Source of the DNA: Pseudoclavibacter soli DSM 23366
GTDB taxonomy: Bacteria; Actinomycetota; Actinomycetes; Actinomycetales; Microbacteriaceae
DNA: 64,000 bases
Reading direction: 5' to 3'
Assembly (NCBI RefSeq): GCF_000423505.1
Contig: NZ_AUIC01000003.1
Coordinates: forward strand, 1-64,000
Each line of letters begins with the position of its first letter. Positions within the stretch are counted from its first letter, which is position 1. The position numbers were made by a program, and so were the translations under genes. Below the pieces are notes generated by a model. The model made no database searches. It saw nothing but the letters and a program-made list of their open reading frames with translations, and was not told where the DNA came from. Below, one piece after another: positions 24,876-33,345 of this stretch.

Positions 24876-26114
24876 TCAGTCGCGCAACAGCGGGTCGTCT
24901 TCGATGAAGCCCTCGCGCAGCCCGAGCGCGCCGCACAGCATCGACGAGAGGGCAACCGCGAGCATCAGCGCCAATGGCCAGACCCAGCCTCCGGTAATCT
25001 GATGCAGCACGCCGAACGCCATCGGCCCGGCAAACGCCAGCAGATATCCACCGCCCTGCACAAAAGAGCTCAGCTGCGCAGAGCCGGCCTGTGTGCGCGA
25101 CCGCAGATTGATCAGGTTGAGCACGAGACTGAAGGTCAGCGGGCCGAGACCGACCGCAGTGACCCAGACTGTTGTGCCTGTGGCCGGTGCCACCATCAGT
25201 CCGACCAGCCCGATGACGAACAGCACTGTCGAGACGATCACCAACGGGTGCAGACGGCGCATCCGCTCGGTCAATGGAGAGATGATCAGCGGCATGAAGA
25301 TACCCAAGAGTGAGAAGAGTCCGAGGTAGGCGGCAGCCAGCGCCTCGTCGAGCCCGGCATCGCGCAAGAGCGACGGCAGCCACGCGAACATCGTGTACAC
25401 AATCATCGACTGAATGGCCATGATGCCGGTGATGCCCCAGACCTGGCCCGACCGCCATAGCCGTAATCTCTGTGCAGAGTCGTCGACCGCAGGTGGAGCA
25501 TCCACCGCATCTGCAGCCGCTGTGCCGATCTGCCGACGCCGAACCGCCACAGCGCACCAGAGCAGGCAGGCCAGCGCGGCGGGCAATGCCCACGAGGCCA
25601 TCGCGCGGCGCCATCCATACGCTTGAGCCATACCCACCACATAGAGCGGTGGAATCGTGGTGCTCACCCCCATCAGGGTCGAATAGAGCGTGGTCATGCC
25701 GGCGATGCGGTGCGGAAAGTAGCGCTTGACCAGTGGCGGCATGATGATGTTGCCGATACCAATGCCCAAAAAGGCCAGTGCAGTGGCAGCGAAAAACAGC
25801 ACCACGGAGTCGCCGAGCGGCCTCAGCAGCTGAGCGACGCAGCCGACAAACATGGTCAGCGCGGCCAGCACATCGAGCGGCAGTCGACGCAGCAACAGCG
25901 GCGTGACAAAACCCGCACCTGCGAACAGCAGTTGCGGCAGCGAACCGATCATGCCGAAGGTCACAGAGTCGAACGGGATATCTGCGCGTACCCGGTCGGC
26001 GATGGGCGAGAGAATGGTGACCACGCCGCGAAGGTTGATCGCTGTAGCCGCCACTGCCAGCAGCACCAACGTGCCATCTCGTCCGCGCGCACCGGAGGCG
26101 AGCGCGTCAGCCAC
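24876..26114 (-). CDS. MFS transporter, CynX/NimT type
   Basis: The 412-residue protein has about 12 hydrophobic segments. NLRGVVTILSPIADRVRAD near the start and the GIGNIIMPPLVKRYFP stretch near 135 are typical of the CynX/NimT branch (cyanate or 2-nitroimidazole transporters). The substrate is unknown. It is the last gene of the copper-linked run and overlaps the TSUP gene by 8 bases, so co-expression is likely. Some MFS proteins in other bacteria import copper (CcoA), but this one is not visibly of that subgroup, so a copper role would be conjecture. Confidence 0.85.
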   Translation of the reverse strand: MADALASGARGRDGTLVLLAVAATAINLRGVVTILSPIADRVRADIPFDSVTFGMIGSLPQLLFAGAGFVTPLLLRRLPLDVLAALTMFVGCVAQLLRPLGDSVVLFFAATALAFLGIGIGNIIMPPLVKRYFPHRIAGMTTLYSTLMGVSTTIPPLYVVGMAQAYGWRRAMASWALPAALACLLWCAVAVRRRQIGTAAADAVDAPPAVDDSAQRLRLWRSGQVWGITGIMAIQSMIVYTMFAWLPSLLRDAGLDEALAAAYLGLFSLLGIFMPLIISPLTERMRRLHPLVIVSTVLFVIGLVGLMVAPATGTTVWVTAVGLGPLTFSLVLNLINLRSRTQAGSAQLSSFVQGGGYLLAFAGPMAFGVLHQITGGWVWPLALMLAVALSSMLCGALGLREGFIEDDPLLRD

Positions 26115-26877
26115 GCCGCAGCGCTTTCCAGAGCATCTGGCCAGAGGTGAACAGCAGCAGCACGACCAGCAACCCGGTTGCCAGCCCCTGGTCGATGACT
26201 TGCACGAGCATGCCGCCGATGACTGCCCCGAATGCGCCGGGCACGCCCACCAACGCGGCGAGCTTCAGGTTGACATTGGCATTGCGCAGGTTCGCCCACG
26301 TGCCGCTGATGCCCGTCGGCAGGATGCTCACCAACGACGCTCCCTTGGCCAGCGTTGCGTCAACGCCCAGTCCGATGATCAGCACAGGCACGATGATGAG
26401 GCCGCCACCGATGCCCAACAGCCCGGCGAGCACGCCAACGCTCAGCCCGAGGGAAAGCAGCACCAAGGTGTGAGTGAGCGTCGGCTCGAGCGCGCCTTCA
26501 CCGGTGGGCAGGTCGACCAGCATTTTGATCGCCGTGGCGATGATCAGCAGGGCGAACAGCACTTGCAGCGCCTTCGGGCGAATGCGAGCGAGCAGCCAGG
26601 CGCCAGCAAAGGCACCCACGAACGAGCCGGCGCCGATCACGCACCCGGTGTAGAGATCGAGGGAGCCGTGCGCGGCGTAGGTGATGATGCCTGTCGCGGC
26701 GATCGGCATCGTGGCCGCCAGCGACGTGCCGCTGGCCATCTTGGCCCCCACACCCAAGATGAGCACGAGACCGGGCACGATGATGATGCCGCCGCCCACA
26801 CCGAACAGGCCAGAGAGCACGCCGGCAGCCAATCCTAAGAGGGCGGCCAGTGCGAGTTTCAGGGGAGATGAGTGCAC
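26107..26877 (-). CDS. TSUP-family (TauE/SafE) membrane permease
   Basis: This 256-residue protein has two repeated halves, each opening with a Gly-rich motif (LSGLFGVGGGIIIVP near 20-34; GLLGIGGGLIIVPVL near 155), the hallmark of the TauE/SafE family of anion exporters. About eight hydrophobic segments are present. Members export sulfite, sulfoacetate or other organosulfur compounds, but many have unknown substrates. It starts 9 bases after the DyP peroxidase gene and overlaps the MFS gene, so it belongs to the copper-linked run. Confidence 0.9.
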   Translation of the reverse strand: MHSSPLKLALAALLGLAAGVLSGLFGVGGGIIIVPGLVLILGVGAKMASGTSLAATMPIAATGIITYAAHGSLDLYTGCVIGAGSFVGAFAGAWLLARIRPKALQVLFALLIIATAIKMLVDLPTGEGALEPTLTHTLVLLSLGLSVGVLAGLLGIGGGLIIVPVLIIGLGVDATLAKGASLVSILPTGISGTWANLRNANVNLKLAALVGVPGAFGAVIGGMLVQVIDQGLATGLLVVLLLFTSGQMLWKALRRG

Positions 26878-26886
26878 TCCCCCACC

Positions 26887-28107
26887 TTAGCCGAGCAACT
26901 GCTCCCCGACGTATCCTCCGGCCTGAGCACCAGGCGGTATCGCAAACGAGGCAGACCCGATCGGTGTGGTCCAGGTGTTGAGCAGGTCGAGATCGGCAAG
27001 CGCCTGCTGAATGGGCACGAACTGCTCGGTGATGCTCGCCTGCCAGCTGCCGAACAGCAGACCAATGTCAGCGACACCCTCGGCATCGACCCCAGCGTCG
27101 TAGTTGTAGCCGCTGCGATGGATGCGCACTCGGGTATCGCTGTCACGCGCACGACGAATATGGGCGGCCGTGTCGATCACGGTGAACCCGAGGTCGTTAC
27201 GCGCGTCGAAGTCGGGTTCGTCGAACTCATCCGATCCAGTCAGCGGTGCGCCAGTGGAGATGGTGCGCCCGATGCTGTTCTCACGGCCTGATGGATCGAC
27301 TTCGTCCCAGGTTTCGAGATTCATCGCAATGCGTCGGAGCACGAAGGTCGTGCCGTTGTCTACCCATGGCGAGAAGCCGTCACCGGTACCCCACACCTGT
27401 GCCGCCAGTGCATCGCTGCCGAGTGCCGCGTTCGCGGTGCCGTCTTTCTGACCGAACAGATTGCGCATGGTGGTTGAACTTGACTCGGCGTGTCGCGCTC
27501 TGCGGAACCCCTCCTGTCGCCAAGCGACTGTGGCGAAGAATTTGGCGTTCTTCGTCATCACTCGCGCCACGTGTGACAACGTGATGGGGTCGTCACTGGC
27601 GACCTTGATCAACAAGTCACCACCCGAGAACTCGGGTCGCAATTGGTCAATTGAGAAGGCGGGAAAGGAATCACCGACCCCAGCCGGCGTTTCGGCTCCC
27701 ACCAGCTCAAAGACCTTCTGACCGAACCCGAAGGTCACGGTCAGCCGTGCCGGAGGGCGCACCATGTCGGGATCGGTGAGTGCGATGGTCGGCTGCCCTT
27801 GGGTTAGTCTCGAGGCATCATCAGTGAGGATGCGCATCAGACGTTGCAGCCGCTCTCGGTCGACGAATTCGCGCAGCGTGAAAGCAAGGTACACCGCATG
27901 GGCTTGATCAGGTGTGTCGATGCCAGCCTGGCGATCGCCATAGAACGCGATGGTCTCGTCTCCGGTGACTGCGGCATCCGGCGTGACCAGGCCGGTGTCG
28001 GCTGGGTCGGCCACCGAGTGACCGACCCAGCCAGCACCGAATCCCGCGCCGAGTGCAGCGACACCGACTCCGCCGGTGATCAGCCCACGACGCGAGACAT
28101 CAGCCAT
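26887..28107 (-). CDS. Tat-exported DyP-type haem peroxidase (EfeB-like)
   Basis: This 406-residue protein has a Tat signal (MADVSRRGLITGGVGVAAL) and a full DyP peroxidase fold. The GXXDG motif is present as FGQKDGTAN, with Asp as the acid-base residue, and the proximal haem ligand is the His of AAHIRRAR near residue 320; a distal Arg is in HRSGYNYD or nearby. It probably works outside the membrane. EfeB takes part in iron uptake, but efeU and efeO are absent here; the neighbours are copper proteins, as for Streptomyces DtpA, which needs a copper chaperone operon. The start is set at 28107 by the twin-arginine motif. Confidence 0.92.
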   Translation of the reverse strand: MADVSRRGLITGGVGVAALGAGFGAGWVGHSVADPADTGLVTPDAAVTGDETIAFYGDRQAGIDTPDQAHAVYLAFTLREFVDRERLQRLMRILTDDASRLTQGQPTIALTDPDMVRPPARLTVTFGFGQKVFELVGAETPAGVGDSFPAFSIDQLRPEFSGGDLLIKVASDDPITLSHVARVMTKNAKFFATVAWRQEGFRRARHAESSSTTMRNLFGQKDGTANAALGSDALAAQVWGTGDGFSPWVDNGTTFVLRRIAMNLETWDEVDPSGRENSIGRTISTGAPLTGSDEFDEPDFDARNDLGFTVIDTAAHIRRARDSDTRVRIHRSGYNYDAGVDAEGVADIGLLFGSWQASITEQFVPIQQALADLDLLNTWTTPIGSASFAIPPGAQAGGYVGEQLLG

Positions 28108-28657
28108 TGTTCGACATGCCCTCGTGTTCGGAGTCATCGCCGTACTGCTCGTTCGCACCGGTGTAACTGCGCACCTCGGCATCGAACTGCTGCTCACGTC
28201 CGTCTGAGAAGTGCAGCGTCACCGTCACTGTTTGGCCCGGCTCGAGGTCTTGCTTGAGCTTCATCAGCATGATGTGATTGCCGCCCGGCGCCAGTTCGAA
28301 GCCGTCAGAGGTAATGGCGAAGCCACCCTCTTTCTCCTGCATCTTGCCGTCGACTGTTTCATGCAGCTGGGTCATGCCGGCGACCTCGGTCTCAGCGGAG
28401 ACCAGCTGCACGTCACCATCAGTGGCTCGCAGTGTGCCGAACACGGCGGTCATGCCGTCAGCAGTGGTGGCCGCCTTGGCCCAGGCGTTCTCGACGGTGA
28501 CCGCGTCTTGCTGCGTCTGCTCCGAAGAGGAGGCGGTGTCGCTGCTCTGCTGATCGGGGCTGCTTGAGCAGGCGCTCAGCGGCAGCGTGAACGCTGCGGT
28601 GAGCAGCACCGCTGCCATGACACGGCGGGCAGGGGTGATCGACTTGTGGTTGTTCAT
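28100..28657 (-). CDS. PCu(A)C-type copper chaperone lipoprotein
   Basis: The 185-residue protein has a lipoprotein signal ending in LPLSAC (Cys30), then a Ser/Gln-rich linker and a PCu(A)C domain. The copper site is the family pattern of His and Met residues: MTQLHETVDGKM and, about 20 residues later, NHIMLM. Such proteins carry Cu(I) outside the membrane and supply the CuA or CuB site of cytochrome oxidase. The start at 28657 is chosen because the signal peptide begins there; a frame 17 codons longer adds nothing signal-like. It overlaps the DyP gene by 8 bases. Confidence 0.9.
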   Translation of the reverse strand: MNNHKSITPARRVMAAVLLTAAFTLPLSACSSSPDQQSSDTASSSEQTQQDAVTVENAWAKAATTADGMTAVFGTLRATDGDVQLVSAETEVAGMTQLHETVDGKMQEKEGGFAITSDGFELAPGGNHIMLMKLKQDLEPGQTVTVTLHFSDGREQQFDAEVRSYTGANEQYGDDSEHEGMSNNG

Positions 28658-28726
28658 GAATATGTTGCTTTCTGATGATGTGTGAAAAATGCCGTCGACT
28701 GCGGCCACAGAGCATCAGAGATTCAG

Positions 28727-29317
28727 TTAGCGGCGACGCGTGGCCACCACAGCCACGACCACGATCACCGCTGCAACGCCCACGCCACCGAGTGCCCAAG
28801 GCAGCCAGCCGGAGCCGTTGCCCGTTTCGCTCGAGTCCTCTTGCGCAGCGGCTGTCTCCGTCTCAGCATTCGCTGAGACCGAAGGCGTCGCTTCGCTGGT
28901 ATCGGGGTCGCCGACGGTGAACTGGTAGGCCGCGCTGATGCGGTGTCCGTCTTCAGACACCACACTGTAGGCCACTTGGTAGTGACCTGCTGTGGTGCCG
29001 ATGTCGACGGGCACTGAGACGGTCGCCCCATCGACGACCGTCTCACCTGTGGTGTGCGAGGCTCCGTCAGCGTCGGTCACTGCCACCTCGCTGGCGCCAG
29101 TAGTGAGCACCGATGCGCTGAAGGTGATCGACACGACTGCTGGTGCCGTCTGCAGCTGGGCATCCTGCGCGGGGTTCGTCTCGACTACCACGTTGTGCGC
29201 GTGAGCAGTCGTCTGAGCCGTGACGGTCAGCACGCTGGTGAGCGCCAGCGCGAACAGACTGAGCAGGGTGACCCAGTGCGCCCGATTGTGCGTGCGGGCG
29301 TGCAGAAGTAAAGCCAT
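28727..29317 (-). CDS. CopC-domain copper-binding protein with C-terminal anchor
   Basis: The 196-residue protein has a signal peptide that ends at AHAHN, so a histidine becomes the N-terminal residue that binds Cu(II). The CopC beta-barrel follows, with VSEDGHRISAAYQFTVG as the conserved end carrying a second Asp/His site. A polar Thr/Glu/Ser-rich linker and one C-terminal hydrophobic helix with an RRR tail hold it to the outer face of the membrane. It lies between a small membrane protein and the PCu(A)C lipoprotein on the same strand. Confidence 0.9.
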   Translation of the reverse strand: MALLLHARTHNRAHWVTLLSLFALALTSVLTVTAQTTAHAHNVVVETNPAQDAQLQTAPAVVSITFSASVLTTGASEVAVTDADGASHTTGETVVDGATVSVPVDIGTTAGHYQVAYSVVSEDGHRISAAYQFTVGDPDTSEATPSVSANAETETAAAQEDSSETGNGSGWLPWALGGVGVAAVIVVVAVVATRRR

Positions 29318-29385
29318 GAGTTACCGTTCCTGAATCTCTGATGTGGGGCGGAGCGTCAACGAGAAGAGGCGCTCCGTGTGACCGC

Positions 29386-29943
29386 TCAGTGAGACGGCGG
29401 CGCTCGAAGGCTCCACCCCTGAACGAGGCTCGGCCTGCGTGCAGTGCGCGGAGCCTCAGTGAGGCAAAGATGAGTGTCGCCCGAGACCAGGGCTGGATGA
29501 AGATCTGTGGTCGAGAGCAGGCGATGAACTTGCGCCGCGCCGGCGCTGATCACTCGTGAGAGCAGTTGCGCGCCGAACCCCAACCAGAGCCAGGCCACCA
29601 CAGCGGCAAGCGTATGGGCGGCCACCATGGCGATGCCACCGGCCAGTGCGCTGGAAGACGTGGTGGCAAGGTGTGCAGCGTGGCCGCCAGCAGAGGACAT
29701 GAACACCATGTGCATGACGCCCTGTGCACCGAGCACGACGAAAAACGAGCTCAGCCGACGATGGATGCCGCGCGGGAGGAAGCCGATGGGCGTGCACACC
29801 GCTGCTGCGACGAGCACCGCCCAGATGCTGACGATTTGGCCGTCAACTGCGGCATGGGCAATGCCGCTGAGCCCCGCAGCGAAGAGCGCAAACACGAAGG
29901 CACGCATCAGTCGCGTGCTGCCATGCTCTCGCTGTGTGCTCAT
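29386..29943 (-). CDS. Unrecognised membrane protein heading the copper-linked run
   Basis: I do not recognise a family. The 185-residue protein has four or five hydrophobic segments and a polar, His-containing C-terminal tail. A stretch near residues 76-92 is rich in Met and His (GVMHMVFMSS, GGHAAHLA), which is often seen in copper-handling membrane proteins. It is the first gene on its strand before copC, PCu(A)C and DyP genes, but 68 bases separate it from copC. The start at 29943 follows AGGCAGG and a promoter; the longer frame to 30024 begins upstream of that promoter's -10. Confidence 0.7.
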   Translation of the reverse strand: MSTQREHGSTRLMRAFVFALFAAGLSGIAHAAVDGQIVSIWAVLVAAAVCTPIGFLPRGIHRRLSSFFVVLGAQGVMHMVFMSSAGGHAAHLATTSSSALAGGIAMVAAHTLAAVVAWLWLGFGAQLLSRVISAGAAQVHRLLSTTDLHPALVSGDTHLCLTEAPRTARRPSLVQGWSLRAPPSH

Positions 29944-29950
29944 CCTGCCT

Positions 29951-29979
29951 AGTCTATCGCCCTTGGAGTCAGCCGTGAA
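29951..29979 (-). promoter_or_regulatory. Promoter of the copper-linked run
   Basis: TTCACG (29979-29974) and TAGACT (29956-29951) are 17 bases apart on the reverse strand. The -10 box ends 7 bases before the ATG, so the message is leaderless or nearly so. Confidence 0.5.
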
Positions 29980-30009
29980 TTCGATGTCGATGCATGTCGC
30001 CACACAGAC

Positions 30010-30050
30010 CACGACGCCCGACACGTCGAGAGATCGTGTCAGGCGTCGTG
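30010..30050 (-). terminator. Terminator of the CoA-transferase gene
   Basis: CACGACGCC-C-GACACG pairs with CGTGTC-A-GGCGTCGTG, a 15-bp stem with one mismatch and a 9-base loop, 18 bases beyond the stop. Confidence 0.75.
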
Positions 30051-30068
30051 CGCGGAGTCAGCTGAGCG

Positions 30069-31613
30069 TTACTCGGCTTCGCCCTGCAACATGCTGCCGG
30101 TGTCGAGGAACCGCTGATGCCAGCTGAGTGCCTCGGGCAGAATGTGGGGGGTCTGACCGGCGTTCGGCTGCGCGTTTGCGCGGTCGAAATAGTCTTGCAG
30201 CTGGGCGCGGTACGACGGATGCGCGATGGCGATCAGTGCCTGGGCGCGCTCACGCGGGGTCTTGCCACGCAGGTCGGCAAAGCCGTACTCCGTGACGATC
30301 ACCTGGGTGTCGTGCTCGGTGTGATCGACGTGCGAAACGAACGGCACGATTGCCGAGATATCGCCGTTCTTGGCCACCGAGGGGCTCAGGAAGATCGAGA
30401 TGTAGCCATTGCGGGCGAAGTCACCTGAGCCGCCGATGCCGTTCATCATCTTGGTGCCCATGACGTGAGTCGAGTTCACATTGCCGTAGATGTCGGCCTC
30501 AAGCATGCCGTTCATCGCCACCACGCCGATGCGACGAATGAGCTCAGGGTTATTGCTGATCTCTTGGGGGCGCAGGATGATGTGCTTGTTGTAGAAGTCG
30601 ATGTTCTCGCGGAACTCATCGATCACGTCTGGGCTCAGCGAGAGCGCAGTGGCCGACGCCACCTCGACAGTGCCCGACTTGATCAGCCCGAGCATGCCGT
30701 CTTGAATCACTTCTGAGAAGCACTCGAGACCCTTGTAGCCGCCGGTCTCGAGGCCGGCAAGCACCGCGTTGGCCACGTTGCCGATACCCGACTGCAGCGG
30801 CAGCAGTTTGCCCTTGGGCAGACGGCCGGCCTCTTCTTCTTGTTTGAAGAACTTGACCACGTTGTCGCCGATGGCCTTCGACACCTCGTCAAGCGGGGTG
30901 AACTTCGTGTTGCGGTCGCCACCACCAGTCTCGACCACTGCGACGACCTTGTCGAGATCGACCTCGAGGTACGGCACGCCGATACGGTCGGTCGCCCCGA
31001 CCAGCGGAATCGGCTTGCGATGCGGCGGCACATCGACCGAGTAGTAGACGTCGTGAATGCCGTTGAGCTGCTCGGGCTGCCACTCGTTGACCTCGAGAAT
31101 GACCTTGTCAGCCTGCTCGAGCCACGTCTTGTTGTTGCCCAGCGAAGTGGAGGGAATGAGGTGGCCGTCTTCGTCGATGCCCGAGACTTCGATCACCGCG
31201 AAGTCGAGATGGTCGAAGAAGCCCTCTTCGACCTGCTGCGCGAGATGCGAGAGGTGCGTATCGATGTAGCGCACGCTGCCGTTGTTGATCTGCTTGCGCA
31301 GCGAGCCATCGGTAGAGAACGGTGTGCGGAACGCGATCGCTTCGCTCTCAGCGAGAATGCCATCAAGCGCGTGGTCAGTCGAGGCGCCGGTATAGACGTT
31401 GACCTGGAAGTGCTCGCCGCGCTCATGGGCGGCAGCAGCGTGCTTGGCCAGTGAATCGGGAATCGCCTTGGGGTAGCCTGCACCCACGAAACCACTGAAC
31501 CCGATTGAGGCTCCGTCGTGGATCAGTGCCGCAGCCTCGTCTGCCGAAACGACCTTGCTGCGGAAGGCTTCGTTGCGGATTCTGTCAGTGTTGATAGCTT
31601 CGTTGGTAGACAC
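30069..31613 (-). CDS. Acetyl-CoA hydrolase / succinyl-CoA:acetate CoA-transferase family protein
   Basis: The protein of about 514 residues is a two-domain class I CoA-transferase of the acetyl-CoA hydrolase family (Corynebacterium Cat, Acetobacter AarC). Conserved stretches are GFSGFVGAGYPKAIP near the N-terminus, PLQSGIGNVANAVLAGL in the middle and MMNGIGGSGDFARNGY, followed by TEYGFADLRGKTPRERA, near the end. It moves CoA between acetate and succinate or hydrolyses acetyl-CoA. I prefer the GTG at 31611-31613 (VSTNEAIN) because an extended -10 box lies about 55 bases upstream, inside the longer frame that begins at 31727. It is a single-gene unit. Confidence 0.88.
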   Translation of the reverse strand: MSTNEAINTDRIRNEAFRSKVVSADEAAALIHDGASIGFSGFVGAGYPKAIPDSLAKHAAAAHERGEHFQVNVYTGASTDHALDGILAESEAIAFRTPFSTDGSLRKQINNGSVRYIDTHLSHLAQQVEEGFFDHLDFAVIEVSGIDEDGHLIPSTSLGNNKTWLEQADKVILEVNEWQPEQLNGIHDVYYSVDVPPHRKPIPLVGATDRIGVPYLEVDLDKVVAVVETGGGDRNTKFTPLDEVSKAIGDNVVKFFKQEEEAGRLPKGKLLPLQSGIGNVANAVLAGLETGGYKGLECFSEVIQDGMLGLIKSGTVEVASATALSLSPDVIDEFRENIDFYNKHIILRPQEISNNPELIRRIGVVAMNGMLEADIYGNVNSTHVMGTKMMNGIGGSGDFARNGYISIFLSPSVAKNGDISAIVPFVSHVDHTEHDTQVIVTEYGFADLRGKTPRERAQALIAIAHPSYRAQLQDYFDRANAQPNAGQTPHILPEALSWHQRFLDTGSMLQGEAE

Positions 31614-31666
31614 GACTTCATCGTATCCCACACTCTCGCCCACCCCGCCAATCGACGCGGCGATCA

Positions 31667-31672
31667 TATATA
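31667..31672 (-). promoter_or_regulatory. Extended -10 promoter of the CoA-transferase gene
   Basis: TGCTATATAT on the reverse strand has TG one base before TATATA. The -35 at 17 bases (ATCCAT) is weak. Confidence 0.4.
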
Positions 31673-31747
31673 GCACTCGCCCACGACGCATGGATGCGCG
31701 AGGGTCACCTTCCACCTCCGGTAGCATTGTGGCGCGAAGGAGCCCGC

Positions 31748-32347
31748 ATGCACACCACCATCGGCCTGATCCGACACGGCGAGACCGACTGGAACGCCCA
31801 GCGTCGTATTCAAGGGCGCACCGACATCCCCTTGAACGACCGCGGCCGTGCTCAGGCTCGAGTGGCCGCCGAACGTTTGATGAACACAGATTGGCAGCGC
31901 ATCTACACCAGCCCCCTGCAGCGCGCCGCCGACACTGCGTCGATCGTCGCCGAGGTGCTTGGTCTGCCCGCGCCCGGAGTGCTCGACGATGTGGCAGAGC
32001 GCAGTTTCGGCGAAATCGAGGGGCTCACTTATGCCGAGCGCACCGCGCGATTCGCTGAAGACACAGCAGTTCCGGGCCTGGAGACTCGTGCCGATGTGGT
32101 CGCACGCAGTCTGCCGGCTCTCTCACTTCTGGCCGCAGCTCATCCCGGCCAGAACCTTTTGGTAGTCACCCATGGGGGCGTCATCGGCTCGCTCATCCGG
32201 CATGTGACAGATTTCCGCCTGCCGAATCCCGCCGACACTATTCCCAACGGCAGCACGAACGTGTTTACCGTCGACGAAGTCGGCGCCTGGGCGCTGCAAC
32301 AGTATGAGGGTGCCCCCGGAGACGCCGCGGCGCGTCCGATCCCCTGA
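31748..32347 (+). CDS. Histidine phosphatase (phosphoglycerate mutase-like)
   Basis: The 199-residue protein has the catalytic motif LIRHGETDWN (residues 7-16), the conserved DVAERSFGEIEG near 80 and the second histidine in VVTHGGVIGSL near 140. It belongs to the dPGM-like branch that includes many broad phosphatases (CobC, PhoE, GpgP). The substrate is unknown; glucosyl-3-phosphoglycerate or a similar small phosphate is possible. The ATG is preceded by AAGGAG at 6 bases. The gene is divergent from the CoA-transferase gene. Confidence 0.9.
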   Translation: MHTTIGLIRHGETDWNAQRRIQGRTDIPLNDRGRAQARVAAERLMNTDWQRIYTSPLQRAADTASIVAEVLGLPAPGVLDDVAERSFGEIEGLTYAERTARFAEDTAVPGLETRADVVARSLPALSLLAAAHPGQNLLVVTHGGVIGSLIRHVTDFRLPNPADTIPNGSTNVFTVDEVGAWALQQYEGAPGDAAARPIP

Positions 32348-32382
32348 CAAGGCGTGTCAGTGGGCGCCGCTAGGCTGGAAAT

Positions 32383-33090
32383 ATGACAGAGACAGCAGCA
32401 CTGCCAGCATGGGCGCGCGACCTCATCGTATTCGACACCGAGACCACAGGGGTCGACACACGCACCGCACGCATCGTCAGTGCCTTCATCGGGCGGCTCG
32501 ATGCCGACGGCCACCTCGTTGAAGAGCATTCTTGGCTGATAGACCCCGAAGTCGAGATTCCCTGGCAGGCACAGCGGGTGCACGGCATCAGCACCGAGCG
32601 CGCACGTCGTGAGGGTCGCCGCGCTGCCGACGCCCTGTCTGAGGTGCTTGAACTGTTGCGGTCAGCGTTCGACACGCAGACACCAGTGGTCGCTTATAAC
32701 GCACCCTACGACCTCTCGATTCTCGAAGCCGAGGCGCAGCGGCACAGCCTCGCTCCACTGGTCAATCCCAGCCCTGTCGTTGACCCGCTGGTGATCGACA
32801 AGGCCGTCGACCGATTCCGTCGAGGCAAGCGCACCCTGACCGACGCCTGCCGCCATTATGGTGTCACGCTCGACGACGCACATCAGGCCTCTGCCGACGC
32901 GATTGCCGCCGGGCTCGTTGCCCAGGCCGTTGCACGCGCCTTCCCCGAACAGCTCGACATTCCTGCCCAACAGCTGCATACCGAGCAGATCAGTTGGGCC
33001 CGCGAACAGGCCGACAGTTTCATCGACTACATGCGCAACACACGCGGTCTCACCGACTTCTGGACCAGCGGAGCCTGGCCAGTGCGCTAA
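32383..33090 (+). CDS. DEDDh 3'-5' exonuclease (DNA polymerase III epsilon-like)
   Basis: The 235-residue protein has all exonuclease residues: Asp and Glu in VFDTETTGVD (Exo I), Asp in AYNAPYDLSIL (Exo II) and the His/Asp pair in LDDAHQASADAIA (Exo III epsilon). It is a stand-alone proofreading-type exonuclease; actinobacteria often have several besides the PHP activity of DnaE1. It follows the histidine phosphatase gene by 35 bases on the same strand and may be co-transcribed. Its stop is followed by a 192-base gap with phased repeats, then a terminator. Confidence 0.92.
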   Translation: MTETAALPAWARDLIVFDTETTGVDTRTARIVSAFIGRLDADGHLVEEHSWLIDPEVEIPWQAQRVHGISTERARREGRRAADALSEVLELLRSAFDTQTPVVAYNAPYDLSILEAEAQRHSLAPLVNPSPVVDPLVIDKAVDRFRRGKRTLTDACRHYGVTLDDAHQASADAIAAGLVAQAVARAFPEQLDIPAQQLHTEQISWAREQADSFIDYMRNTRGLTDFWTSGAWPVR

Positions 33091-33126
33091 CCCGCCGCGC
33101 TGATCATCTCTCAGCCGCGCACTTTC

Positions 33127-33211
33127 TGCAGCAGCGACACAATGTCGGCAGTGCCAACGCGTTGTCTGCAGCAGCCCGGAGTGTCGTGCAGACATCACGT
33201 CGCAGATGCAG
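33127..33211 (+). repeat. Five TGCAG-like units at exact 20-base spacing
   Basis: TGCAG occurs at 33127, 33167, 33187 and 33207, and GGCAG at 33147, each starting exactly 20 bases after the previous one. TCTGCAGCAG is repeated at 33125 and 33165, and TGCAGACA at 33187 and 33207, with an inverted copy (TGTCTGCA) at 33163. This is in the non-coding gap between the exonuclease gene and rpmE2. The function is unknown; a chance pattern in CTGCAG-rich DNA cannot be excluded. Confidence 0.5.
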
Positions 33212-33282
33212 ACAGTGCCTCTGCGCACCCATGAACCTGATGCAGCAGCATCGGCCGCTCACCCCACAGTCCCAGCCAAACA

Positions 33283-33316
33283 CAAAGAAGGACACCCCAT
33301 TGGGTGTCCTTCTTTG
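33283..33316. terminator. Bidirectional terminator between exonuclease gene and rpmE2
   Basis: A perfect 15-bp stem (CAAAGAAGGACACCC with GGGTGTCCTTCTTTG) with a 4-base loop and T/A-rich flanks on both sides serves the convergent genes. Confidence 0.85.
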
Positions 33317-33345
33317 AAGAGATGAGGCGCAGCCTCAGTGGCTGA

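Noticed and set aside
26887-28197. An efeUOB iron-uptake operon around the DyP peroxidase
   Set aside because: No EfeU (FTR1) or EfeO (M75) gene is present; the adjacent genes are CopC and PCu(A)C on one side and TSUP on the other.
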